Assembly: GCF_000017405.1 (NCBI RefSeq)
Contig: NC_009668.1
Span: 1,204,001-1,268,000, forward strand
Length of the DNA: 64,000 nt
Reading direction: 5' to 3'
From: Brucella anthropi ATCC 49188
GTDB taxonomy: Bacteria; Pseudomonadota; Alphaproteobacteria; Rhizobiales; Rhizobiaceae
Shown here: positions 25,313-32,449 of the stretch, piece after piece
Numbering within the stretch: position 1 is the first letter of the stretch
Layout of the letters: every line of letters begins with the position of its first letter
The notes under the pieces: generated by a model
What the model was told of the DNA's origin: nothing
Database searches by the model: none
The model's input: only the letters and a program-made list of their open reading frames with translations
Made by a program: the position numbers and the translations under genes

Positions 25313-26914
25313 TTATACCGTTACGAACTGAGCCATCATGCCCACATCTTCATGTTCCAGCACATGGCAATGGAACATGAACGGGTGGCTCTTTGCTCCC
25401 TCACGGTCAAAATGGACAAGTATTTCGGCCTTGCCATTGATCAAAGCAGTATCCTTCCATCCCGACTGGTGCGCTGGCGGAGCCTTGCCATTCAGGGAAA
25501 GAATGCGGAATGAGGCTCCATGGATATGGAATGGGTGCGGCATCTCCTTGGTTGTGAGATCCCAAATCTCCCAGGAGCCAAGTTTAGCCTCGACATCAAT
25601 ACGATCCATGTCGAACGGTTTACCCGCGATTGCCATTTCCACACCCGAAGTCAGAGCTTCAAGCGCAGGCCCCGCATCGGCAGAAGTTCTGGCACCGTGC
25701 ATATCATGATCCATGGCGCCGGACATCGAGCTCATATCCATATTGCCCATATTATGCCCGGCATGAGGATCAACTGGCGGCTTTGCCATCATCAGTTTCA
25801 TATTTTCCGCCATGCGCTCATCGAAGAAAAATGAACGACGTTTTACGGATAGTTTTTCATCGGCTGCATCAGGACCATCAAGACGATCTGGAACTGCCGT
25901 GATTTTCCCTCGCAAGGTGCTGTCCACGACAAACCGCATCAAGTGCAGATCGTCACCGCCGCTGTCATCCCCATAGGTCAACAAATCAGCGGCTTCACCC
26001 TTGGAGAAATCAACCAGAACCTCGTAGCGCTCGCCGGGGCTGATGGTCAGCCTTTCGACCGCTTCTGGCTTTCCAATGAAGCCGCCATCAGATGCTATGA
26101 CAAGCAAAGGCCGATTGTCGCTCAGACGAACATGAAAATTTCGCGCATTGGCGCCGTTCAGGATACGCAGGCGGACAATGGAGACGGGAACACGTGCTTC
26201 CGGTGAAACGACACCATTCACGATAAGCTTGTCACCTCGGAAACCATGCATCAAGTCCATGATATCCGGTTGATAGACCTTATCACCTTCAATCACCCGG
26301 CGATCCTGAAGCACCAGCGGAATATCGTCCACTCCGTAATCTTCTGGTAGTCCGCGCTCAGCATCCTTGCCGTCAGTAACCACCATCAAACCGGCAATAC
26401 CCATATGCGCCTGGCGGGCGGTGTTGCCGTGCAAATGCGGATGGAACCAGTTGAACGAGGCTGGCTGGTTAACCGTAACTTTCGGCTTCCATTCTGCACC
26501 CGCCTCAATCAGATTATGTGGCCCGCCGTCGAGTACGGACGGAACGAAAAGCCCATGCCAATGAAGTGTAGTCTCTTCATCCATGCCATTTTCAACGGAA
26601 AGAGTGACCGTTTCGCCGTTCTTCAGACGGACGAGGGGGCCGAGATAGGCACCATTGATGCCAGCAGATGCCGCTTCGCTTCCTTCTTCAAAGCTGTGCC
26701 GACCTGTCTGCACTTTCAGTTTAACAACGCCCGATGCGTCCGGTTCGATCAACGGCGGTAAAGGCAAAGGCCGTCCAGCCGTGGCGGTCGCTGAGGAAGC
26801 AGCGCCGTGGCCCATGTGCGCGTCCTGGGCAATACTGTCAAAAGGGCGAATAGCGGTTAGAAAAGCGGCCCCTGCCCCAAGAGACAGCAGGCGACGACGT
26901 GTAATTCCAGTCAT
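25313..26914 (-). CDS. bmcO: Tat-exported multicopper oxidase (CueO/BmcO type)
   Basis: This 533-residue oxidase probably turns toxic Cu(I) into Cu(II) in the periplasm; a homologue has been linked to copper tolerance in Brucella. A twin-arginine signal (MTGITRRRLLSLGAGAAFLTA) precedes three cupredoxin domains. Copper ligands are seen in TTLHWHGLFVPS, FNWFHPHLHGNTARQ, HPFHIHGASF and MFHCHVLEHEDVGMM. A Met/His-rich loop (HAGHNMGNMDMSSMSG, near residues 385-405) resembles the CueO Cu(I)-binding insert. The ribosome binding site GGAGAA at 26920-26925 is 5 nt from ATG 26914. Upstream lie a hairpin and a small Cys/Met-rich exported protein gene, which may control its translation. Confidence 0.93.
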   Translation of the reverse strand: MTGITRRRLLSLGAGAAFLTAIRPFDSIAQDAHMGHGAASSATATAGRPLPLPPLIEPDASGVVKLKVQTGRHSFEEGSEAASAGINGAYLGPLVRLKNGETVTLSVENGMDEETTLHWHGLFVPSVLDGGPHNLIEAGAEWKPKVTVNQPASFNWFHPHLHGNTARQAHMGIAGLMVVTDGKDAERGLPEDYGVDDIPLVLQDRRVIEGDKVYQPDIMDLMHGFRGDKLIVNGVVSPEARVPVSIVRLRILNGANARNFHVRLSDNRPLLVIASDGGFIGKPEAVERLTISPGERYEVLVDFSKGEAADLLTYGDDSGGDDLHLMRFVVDSTLRGKITAVPDRLDGPDAADEKLSVKRRSFFFDERMAENMKLMMAKPPVDPHAGHNMGNMDMSSMSGAMDHDMHGARTSADAGPALEALTSGVEMAIAGKPFDMDRIDVEAKLGSWEIWDLTTKEMPHPFHIHGASFRILSLNGKAPPAHQSGWKDTALINGKAEILVHFDREGAKSHPFMFHCHVLEHEDVGMMAQFVTV

Positions 26915-26941
26915 GGTTATTCTCCAGACAATAATCTCATG

Positions 26942-26961
26942 GCCGCCAAAGGTTTGGCGGC
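26942..26961 (-). promoter_or_regulatory. Hairpin between the small Cys-rich gene and the multicopper oxidase
   Basis: GCCGCCAAA pairs perfectly with TTTGGCGGC over a 2-nt loop in the leftward transcript. It starts about 10 nt after the upstream gene stop and ends about 17 nt before the oxidase ribosome binding site. There is no T-run, so it is more likely a translation or mRNA-structure element than a terminator. Confidence 0.6.
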
Positions 26962-26971
26962 GATTTTCAGA

Positions 26972-27397
26972 TCAAGCCGGAAGCAGTATGGGAGGCCGCA
27001 AATCTCTATTCGGCATTTTGCCGCTAAGTGCCGCGACAAGCGGCGGCAAACCAAAATCCAGAACAGGAGTAAAGGCACGCAAATTCGTGCCAAGCTGAAC
27101 GACGCAGCCACAAATCATCATGACACAAGCATTGGGTGCTTTGGCGCCGTGATCCACTGGGGCAGATTTATCCATGCTCGACGGCATCGACGAATCGTCC
27201 ATGTGATGCGGCAGGCTCAAACTGCAATCAGAAACTGTCTGCACAGATGGCATGTCATGCGCCATTGCGTAACAGAGTTGCACTGAGAGAAGAAACACGA
27301 ACGAAAGCATTGTCACGAGCACGCGGGAGGGCGAACACAAGACCGCATGGCCTCGTGCTGTATTCCTGAAACCGATATCGTACTGTGCTCGATACAT
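26972..27397 (-). CDS. Small exported Cys/Met/His-rich protein upstream of the multicopper oxidase; CutF-like candidate
   Basis: The protein has 141 residues from ATG 27397 (MYRAQYDIG), preceded by TTGGAAG; a TTG four codons earlier is less likely. A hydrophobic export segment at about residues 27-44 (LVTMLSFVFLLSVQLCYA) precedes a His/Met-rich stretch (about 47-85), then a cysteine cluster NACVMMICGCVVQ with C91, C96 and C98. Near the end are PP pairs at 118-119 and 135-136, the last five codons before the stop (LRPPILLPA). This order (signal, Cys motif, C-terminal Pro stretch, hairpin, multicopper oxidase) is that of CutF in Rhodobacter capsulatus, a nascent chain that controls CutO translation in response to copper. 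Homology itself is inferred from architecture only. Confidence 0.65.
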   Translation of the reverse strand: MYRAQYDIGFRNTARGHAVLCSPSRVLVTMLSFVFLLSVQLCYAMAHDMPSVQTVSDCSLSLPHHMDDSSMPSSMDKSAPVDHGAKAPNACVMMICGCVVQLGTNLRAFTPVLDFGLPPLVAALSGKMPNRDLRPPILLPA

Positions 27398-27408
27398 CTT
27401 TGCTTCCA

Positions 27409-27440
27409 AACGGACGACATTGGAAATCTAGTCGTCCGTT
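27409..27440. promoter_or_regulatory. 10-bp inverted repeat upstream of the copper gene pair
   Basis: AACGGACGAC (27409-27418) and GTCGTCCGTT (27431-27440) form a perfect 10-bp inverted repeat with a 12-nt spacer. It lies 11 nt upstream of the start of the small Cys-rich gene, just before its ribosome binding site. It could be an operator, or a hairpin in the 5' leader. From 27441 to 27641 I see nothing else distinct. Confidence 0.5.
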
Positions 27441-27641
27441 ACGGCAATTAAAAGACCTGACGGAGCACTGACGGGAATTTTACCCACTTTCGCTTTTCTT
27501 TCCAAAATCGCCTATTCGAAATCATAAAGTTGCTCAAAAGCCGTTTTTTGCTTGCGATTCCATACCCCGCGGTTTTAAAGAAGCCGTATCTCGGGCTCCT
27601 CCCCCAAATTTAGACGGCCCGTAAATATTGGATCTGAAACA

Positions 27642-29033
27642 ATGACTGTCGCTGTAGCGGTTGCCCCGCAGAAAAATTCCGCGCGCCGAGTTCTGGCCGC
27701 GAGCATGATCGGCACCACGATCGAATTCTTTGACTTCTATATTTATGCCACCGCTGCGGTGATCGTATTCCCGCATCTGTTCTTCCCTGCGAGCGACGGC
27801 AATTCCGCGCTTCTCCAGTCTCTGGCAACCTTTGCGATTGCCTTCTTCGCCCGCCCTATCGGTGGTGCTCTGTTTGGTCACTTTGGCGATAAGGTTGGAC
27901 GCAAAGCGACGCTCGTTGCAGCGCTCATGACCATGGGCATTTCCACCGTCGCCATCGGCTTCCTGCCAACCTATGATTCGATTGGCGTCTGGGCCGCCCT
28001 TTTGCTCGCTCTCTGCCGTCTGGGCCAGGGGCTTGGTCTTGGCGGTGAATGGGGTGGTGCAGTGCTGCTCGCAACTGAAAACGCACCCGAAGGCAAGCGT
28101 ACCTGGTACGGCATGTTCCCGCAGCTTGGCGCGCCAGTTGGCTTCATTCTGGCAACGGGCATCTTCCTCGTTCTGGCAGAAGCTCTCACTGAAGAACAGT
28201 TTTTCGCTTTCGGCTGGCGCATTCCGTTCATCGCCAGTGCACTTCTGGTTGGTGTAGGCTTGTTCATCCGACTGAAAATCGCTGAAACGCCAGAATTCCA
28301 GAAAGCAATCGACAAAGCTGAACGCGTCGAAGTACCGGTCGCAACTCTATTCAAAAAGCACAAGATGAGCCTGTTCCTCGGCACGATCGGTGCGGTTGCA
28401 ACCTTCGTCCTGTTCTATCTGATGACAGTCTTCTCATTGGGTTGGGGCACGCGCGCCCTTGGTTACAGCCGCGAAGAATTTCTTATTCTTCAGATGATTG
28501 GCGTAATCTTCTTCGGCCTCATGATCCCGGTAGCGGCCCTGCTGTCAGACCGCTTCGGCATGCGTCCGGTCATGATCATCGTCACCGTTCTGATCGGCCT
28601 CTACGGCTTCATCATGGCGCCTTTGTTCGTGGCTGGTACGGCCGGCGTACTCGCATTCCTCGTCATCGGCTTCGGCCTGATGGGTCTGACCTACGGTCCG
28701 ATTGGCGCTGCTCTGGCCGAGCCATTCCCAACCTCGGTTCGTTACACCGGTGCTTCGCTGACTTTTAATCTGGCAGGCATTCTGGGTGCTTCAGTAGCGC
28801 CTTACATCGCAACCTGGCTCGCAACACATTATAGCTTCGACTATGTCGGCTATTACATGTCTGCCGCAGCTGTGATCTCGCTGATCGGTTTTGCCTTTAT
28901 CTCGTTCAAGCGTGGCGAAGAACGAACTTCCGAAACGAAAAAGCCCACATGGAGCGATCCACGTGGGCTTTTCTTTTTAGGGAGCTTGCAGCTTTTATTC
29001 TGTGTCAGCAGCTTCCAGCGCAATAGCCACTGA
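27642..29033 (+). CDS. MHS-family MFS transporter with abnormal C-terminal extension
   Basis: The protein belongs to the metabolite:H+ symporter branch of MFS (ProP/ShiA/KgtP-like), with twelve predicted membrane segments. The family N-terminus [20 protein letters not shown], motif A in [13 protein letters not shown] and [18 protein letters not shown] are clear. The expected end is near FISFKRGEE (codon 427). The frame instead continues for about 37 residues through a terminator hairpin at 28939-28972 and 39 bp into the 3' end of ahpD. A lost stop codon, for example at the CGA of 28923-28925, would explain this. Substrate is unknown. Confidence 0.82.
   Translation: MTVAVAVAPQKNSARRVLAASMIGTTIEFFDFYIYATAAVIVFPHLFFPASDGNSALLQSLATFAIAFFARPIGGALFGHFGDKVGRKATLVAALMTMGISTVAIGFLPTYDSIGVWAALLLALCRLGQGLGLGGEWGGAVLLATENAPEGKRTWYGMFPQLGAPVGFILATGIFLVLAEALTEEQFFAFGWRIPFIASALLVGVGLFIRLKIAETPEFQKAIDKAERVEVPVATLFKKHKMSLFLGTIGAVATFVLFYLMTVFSLGWGTRALGYSREEFLILQMIGVIFFGLMIPVAALLSDRFGMRPVMIIVTVLIGLYGFIMAPLFVAGTAGVLAFLVIGFGLMGLTYGPIGAALAEPFPTSVRYTGASLTFNLAGILGASVAPYIATWLATHYSFDYVGYYMSAAAVISLIGFAFISFKRGEERTSETKKPTWSDPRGLFFLGSLQLLFCVSSFQRNSH
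28939..28979 (+). terminator. Intrinsic terminator lying inside the extended MHS transporter frame
   Basis: AAAAGCCCAC (28939-28948) pairs with GTGGGCTTTT (28963-28972), with a further inner TGG/CCA pairing, followed by CTTTTTA. It is a canonical rho-independent terminator, and lies upstream of the current stop codon at 29031-29033. Confidence 0.88.
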
Positions 29034-29522
29034 CTGGATAATCGACGCAAAACGCACGGCGGTCTGGATCGTTTCCGACGTCACATTGGCTTTGCGCAAA
29101 ACATCCTCATGCGCATCGATGCACATGCCGCAGCCATTGATAGCAGATACGGCCAGCGACCAGAGTTCGAAGTCAATCTTATCGACACCCGGATTACCGA
29201 TCACATTCATGCGCAGCTTCGCTGGCATGGTGCGGTAGTCCTTGTTGGTCGCAAGATGCACAAAGCGGTAATAGACATTGTTCATGCCCATGATCGACGC
29301 AGCAGATTTTGCCGCCTGAATGACGGAGGCATCGACCTTGGCAGCGGCTTCGGCAACAAGCGCCTTGCGCACGTCGGCATTACGAGAAGCAATGCCGCAG
29401 GCGACGAACAGGCCGTATTTCTGTTGCGGTGTCAGAGTTTCGTCGCTTGCCATCGACGAAAGATTAAGACGAACGTCCTTGGCGAAATCCGGGATCTTTG
29501 ACTTCAGATCATCAATGGACAT
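28995..29522 (-). CDS. ahpD: Alkyl hydroperoxide reductase AhpD
   Basis: AhpD is a lipoamide-linked disulfide reductase that recharges AhpC. The 175-residue protein starts at ATG 29522 after GAGGGTT; longer frames reach into the repeat upstream and are rejected. The active site has C131 and C134 ([12 protein letters not shown]) with H138 and E119, matching the mycobacterial AhpD arrangement. It is the second gene of an ahpC-ahpD unit, separated from ahpC by a palindromic repeat element. Its 3' end overlaps the extended MHS transporter frame on the other strand. Confidence 0.94.
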   Translation of the reverse strand: MSIDDLKSKIPDFAKDVRLNLSSMASDETLTPQQKYGLFVACGIASRNADVRKALVAEAAAKVDASVIQAAKSAASIMGMNNVYYRFVHLATNKDYRTMPAKLRMNVIGNPGVDKIDFELWSLAVSAINGCGMCIDAHEDVLRKANVTSETIQTAVRFASIIQSVAIALEAADTE

Positions 29523-29550
29523 GGAACCCTCTTTATCTGTCATTTGGATA

Positions 29551-29657
29551 CTAGAGCATGTCTCCCGAAAGTGGGAACCGGTTTTGGGGTAAAGACATGC
29601 CGAAAACAAAGAGATAGAGCGGTTCCAACGATTCCGTTTTAACCGGAACCGCTCTAG
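29551..29657. repeat. Palindromic intergenic repeat, copy A (about 107 bp)
   Basis: It starts CTAGAGCATG and ends GCTCTAG. It contains two hairpins: GCATGTCT/AGACATGC (29556-29563 and 29593-29600) and GAGCGGTTCC/GGAACCGCTC (29617-29626 and 29645-29654). It shares many blocks (AGAGCAT, AAAGTG, CGGTTTTG, AAACAAAGAGAT, TTCCAA, GATTC) with the copy at 44823-44928. It resembles the short palindromic intergenic repeats known in Rhizobiales (RIME and Brucella BruRS types), an assignment made by appearance. Confidence 0.85.
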
Positions 29658-29709
29658 ATAAAAGAAAGGCGGGCCTTGACCCGCCTTTCTGCAAACCAAT
29701 CAGGGCCTA

Positions 29710-30264
29710 TCAGGCAGCCTTGAGCGTCTCGCCACCGACTTCACGGTTGCATGGGCAGAGCTCATCGGTCTGCAGCGCATCGAGAACGCGCAACGTATCC
29801 TTGGGAGCGCGACCAACGTTGAGATTGGTTGCGTAAACGTGCTGGATCGTGTTGTCCGGATCGACAACGAAGGTGTAGCGGTACGCAACACCATCTGGCG
29901 AACGAACGCCGAGGCCATCGACCAGCGAACCATTGGTGTCGGCAAACGACCAGATCGGCAGCTTGTCGAGATCCTTGTGATCGCGACGCCATGCGAGCTT
30001 CACGAACTCATTGTCGGTCGAACCGCCCAGGACGACTGCGTCACGGTCTTCGAAATCCGATGCAAGACGCGCAAATTCGGCAATCTCGGTCGGGCAAACA
30101 AAGGTGAAATCCTTCGGGTAGAAGAAGATAACCTTCCACTTGTCCGCAAAGCTTGCTTCGGTGATTTCTTCAAATGCCGAAACGCCGTTTTCTTCGTGAT
30201 GGTTGAAACCGGGCTTTACGCCGGTGACCTTGAAGGAGGGAAGCTTATCGCCGATACCGAGCAT
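29710..30264 (-). CDS. ahpC: Alkyl hydroperoxide reductase AhpC (peroxiredoxin)
   Basis: This 184-residue peroxiredoxin reduces organic peroxides, hydrogen peroxide and peroxynitrite. The peroxidatic cysteine is C57 in FYPKDFTFVCPTEI. Two cysteines near the C-terminus (C170 and C172, ELCPCNREVGG) match the three-cysteine AhpC of mycobacteria that pairs with AhpD. The gene diverges from oxyR, with 159 bp between the starts, and is followed by the repeat element and ahpD. OxyR control is therefore likely. Confidence 0.95.
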   Translation of the reverse strand: MLGIGDKLPSFKVTGVKPGFNHHEENGVSAFEEITEASFADKWKVIFFYPKDFTFVCPTEIAEFARLASDFEDRDAVVLGGSTDNEFVKLAWRRDHKDLDKLPIWSFADTNGSLVDGLGVRSPDGVAYRYTFVVDPDNTIQHVYATNLNVGRAPKDTLRVLDALQTDELCPCNREVGGETLKAA

Positions 30265-30367
30265 TTTATACCTGCCTGTAAATTCAATTGTTATGCGGAA
30301 ATTTCTGAACTTACAGAATTTTCCGACTACGAGTCATATATAGGGATTCTTGTTAAATCGGTCAAAG

Positions 30368-30402
30368 CGATTATAACGATCAAATCCATCGATTTTAACG
30401 AT
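30368..30402. promoter_or_regulatory. Pair of CGATTWTAACGAT repeats in the ahpC-oxyR intergenic region
   Basis: CGATTATAACGAT at 30368-30380 and CGATTTTAACGAT at 30390-30402 differ at one base and start 22 bp apart, about two helical turns. The second sits in a CATCG-N7-CGATG palindrome. They lie 21-56 bp before the oxyR start, a fitting place for OxyR autoregulation or the shared promoter. Confidence 0.55.
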
Positions 30403-30423
30403 GGAGCAAAGTCGAAAGAAGCA

Positions 30424-31329
30424 ATGCTCAATATCAGCGTCCGCCAGCTCCATTACTTTATGGCCCTTGTCAAAGCGGGGTCCTTTTCGCGTGCAGCTGA
30501 GGTCGTGGGCATTACCCAATCGACATTAAGTGCAGCTATTCAGGCGCTTGAAACAGAACTTGGCGTAACGTTGATTGATCGTTCTGGCAGACGAATGCAG
30601 CTTTTGCCTGCCGGTGAAGATTTTCTGGCACGCGCTCGTACGATTATAGCCCTCATTGAAGAATTGCCCGAACACGCGCGACAAGCTGAACGACCGCTGA
30701 CGACCAGACTGCGAATGGGCGTCATTCCGTCGATAGCGCCTTTTCTGCTGCCTAAAGTCCTGCCTGCGACCGCTAAAGCCTTTCCCGAATTGCAATTGAC
30801 CATTCGTGAAGGTCTCACTCGGTCGCTGCTCGACAGCTTGCGTTCAGGTTCGCTCGATGTAGCACTGGTCGCCCATCCCTACGACCTCGATGAATTTGAG
30901 ATAGCAGAGCTTGGTCGGGACATCTTCTATCTGGCAGTACGGCGCGATCATGCGCTGGCCAATCGCGATCAGATCGATGCAGACGACCTGCAAGGCCAGC
31001 CGTTTCTGCTGCTGGAAACCGGGCATTGCCTTCGGGAACACGTCATGGCCGCCATAGGGTCCACACCGGCCCAAGCAAGCGGTGACGTTCATGCCACATC
31101 CATCATGACGTTGGTGCAACTTGTCGATTTCGGGATGGGTGTTACGCTGCTGCCTGAAGTGGCGGTCAAAGCCGGAGCCACGCGCGGAACGGAGCTGAGC
31201 ATCGTTCCTTATGAGGGCAAGAACAATTATCGGTCACTGGTTCTCGTCTGGCGCTCCAACGCCGCCCGCCGCAACGAGTTTCAGCTCTTTGCTGACCATC
31301 TTCGCGGCAAGTGCATGAAGCCGGCCTAG
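30424..31329 (+). CDS. oxyR: LysR-family peroxide sensor OxyR, single sensing cysteine
   Basis: This 301-residue LysR regulator is divergent from ahpC. The helix-turn-helix spans about residues 4-62 (SVRQLHYFMALVKAGSFSRAA). The sensing motif ETGHCLREH contains C202, matching the peroxidatic cysteine of OxyR. Nine residues on, where E. coli OxyR has the resolving cysteine, there is I211, so the disulfide switch cannot form in the usual way. Two further cues, TSIMTLVQLVDFGMGVTLLP and the genomic context, support OxyR. ATG 30424 has only a weak ribosome binding site; an open frame reaching back to 29839 runs through ahpC and is not the start. It overlaps the next, convergent gene by 4 bp. Confidence 0.88.
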   Translation: MLNISVRQLHYFMALVKAGSFSRAAEVVGITQSTLSAAIQALETELGVTLIDRSGRRMQLLPAGEDFLARARTIIALIEELPEHARQAERPLTTRLRMGVIPSIAPFLLPKVLPATAKAFPELQLTIREGLTRSLLDSLRSGSLDVALVAHPYDLDEFEIAELGRDIFYLAVRRDHALANRDQIDADDLQGQPFLLLETGHCLREHVMAAIGSTPAQASGDVHATSIMTLVQLVDFGMGVTLLPEVAVKAGATRGTELSIVPYEGKNNYRSLVLVWRSNAARRNEFQLFADHLRGKCMKPA

Positions 31330-32399
31330 AGAATTCCCCAGGCGCGAAACCGTCCGCGCCCGGTAACTTCTCTCAGATTGAGTTCCGAGATCAGCTTCAA
31401 AGCCCCTTGCTGCGTAACCTGCAGTTCCTTCTCCACCATCTGGCTGGAAATAACGGGACTGCGCAGAACCATATCCATCAGTTGCGGCAATCGCGAATTG
31501 GACCTGCGCCCCTTGAGCTTACGCTGCATCTGTTCGCGCGCCAGCAGCAGCCGGTCATGCTCCTTCATGGTCGTATCGGCTGCATCTTCGATACTTTCAA
31601 AAAACGCCCTGAGACGGACAAGACGGTTAGGTGAGCGTCGTTCATCCGGTCGTTTCGCGCGGAGACCAAGACTGATTGCTGGCAAATGACCGATTGCAAG
31701 GCCACTCTGACGCAAGAAGGCGGCAGTCAGCAACCGACCAATCCATGACGATCGCTGCACAACTTCCAGAGAAAACCACGCGTCGTGGATCAATGCGGCG
31801 CGCATAAGGGGCGGCAAATGCCTTGTCGCTGCAAGACAGCCTCGCCATTCCTGCAAACGCGCATCCTCATCCCAGTCGTCGTCGTAGAGTAACGTATCGC
31901 GCGCGACGACTTCCGGCTTCGACCTGTTTGAGACAGTTCCCTTCAAAAGAGCATCAGTTCGCGCAAGCAAATTGTCGATGTCATCAAGCAGCGGATCAAC
32001 ATCATCGTCGTCCATTGCCCCGGATGGCTCAATTCCAGAGGGCACGGTATCAACCGTGCGGCCAAGCAATTGCTGAACACCAGCAGGGTCAAGAGCCCAA
32101 TCTGCAGGTCTTCCAGCAATCTGCCGACGCATGCGCAAAACCGCATGTGCGATGGTCAGGGCGTGACTAGGCATCCGGCTGTCCATCAAGGCATCATGCA
32201 AGACCAAGTCTTCCATATGTACCAGTTCGCCTTCAAGCCACATCGAAGCGACGGCATCGTGCATATGCATTCGCTCGAGCATCCCTTCGCGAATGGGCGA
32301 GCGCAAAAGTCGTTCGTCGAGCCGCACCAGAGCTGCCGTAGCTTTGCTCACGGGTACGAAAAATTCTCCGAACGGCAAATCATCGATCTTGTAGGCCAT
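31326..32399 (-). CDS. DUF1612 / RHE_PE00001-family protein with C-terminal helix-turn-helix
   Basis: A 357-residue protein beginning MAYKIDDLPFGEFF. It looks like the Rhizobiales RHE_PE00001 family, with a DUF1612 region (about residues 1-300) and a C-terminal DNA-binding-like helix (ISSQMVEKELQVTQQGALKLISELN). The central part (SLEVVQRSSWIGRLLTAAFLRQSG) is hydrophobic but not clearly membrane spanning. Molecular function is unknown to me. It follows iolG on the same strand after 50 bp, so it may be co-transcribed, and it converges with oxyR by a 4-bp overlap. Confidence 0.65.
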   Translation of the reverse strand: MAYKIDDLPFGEFFVPVSKATAALVRLDERLLRSPIREGMLERMHMHDAVASMWLEGELVHMEDLVLHDALMDSRMPSHALTIAHAVLRMRRQIAGRPADWALDPAGVQQLLGRTVDTVPSGIEPSGAMDDDDVDPLLDDIDNLLARTDALLKGTVSNRSKPEVVARDTLLYDDDWDEDARLQEWRGCLAATRHLPPLMRAALIHDAWFSLEVVQRSSWIGRLLTAAFLRQSGLAIGHLPAISLGLRAKRPDERRSPNRLVRLRAFFESIEDAADTTMKEHDRLLLAREQMQRKLKGRRSNSRLPQLMDMVLRSPVISSQMVEKELQVTQQGALKLISELNLREVTGRGRFRAWGIL

Positions 32400-32449
32400 G
32401 CCCCGCATATCGCAGCCGATTGCGAGAAAAGGCAAACAAAATTACCGCC

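Noticed and set aside
29551..29657. Repeat copy as an insertion sequence remnant
   Set aside because: It has no transposase fragment or target-site duplication that I can see, and its short, double-hairpin structure fits palindromic intergenic repeats.
29523..29699. Extended N-terminus of AhpD
   Set aside because: It crosses the palindromic repeat and has no ribosome binding site. ATG 29522 follows GAGGGTT and gives the family length.
29839..30423. Long N-terminal extension of OxyR
   Set aside because: It runs antisense through ahpC. OxyR proteins start at the LysR helix-turn-helix, as does ATG 30424.
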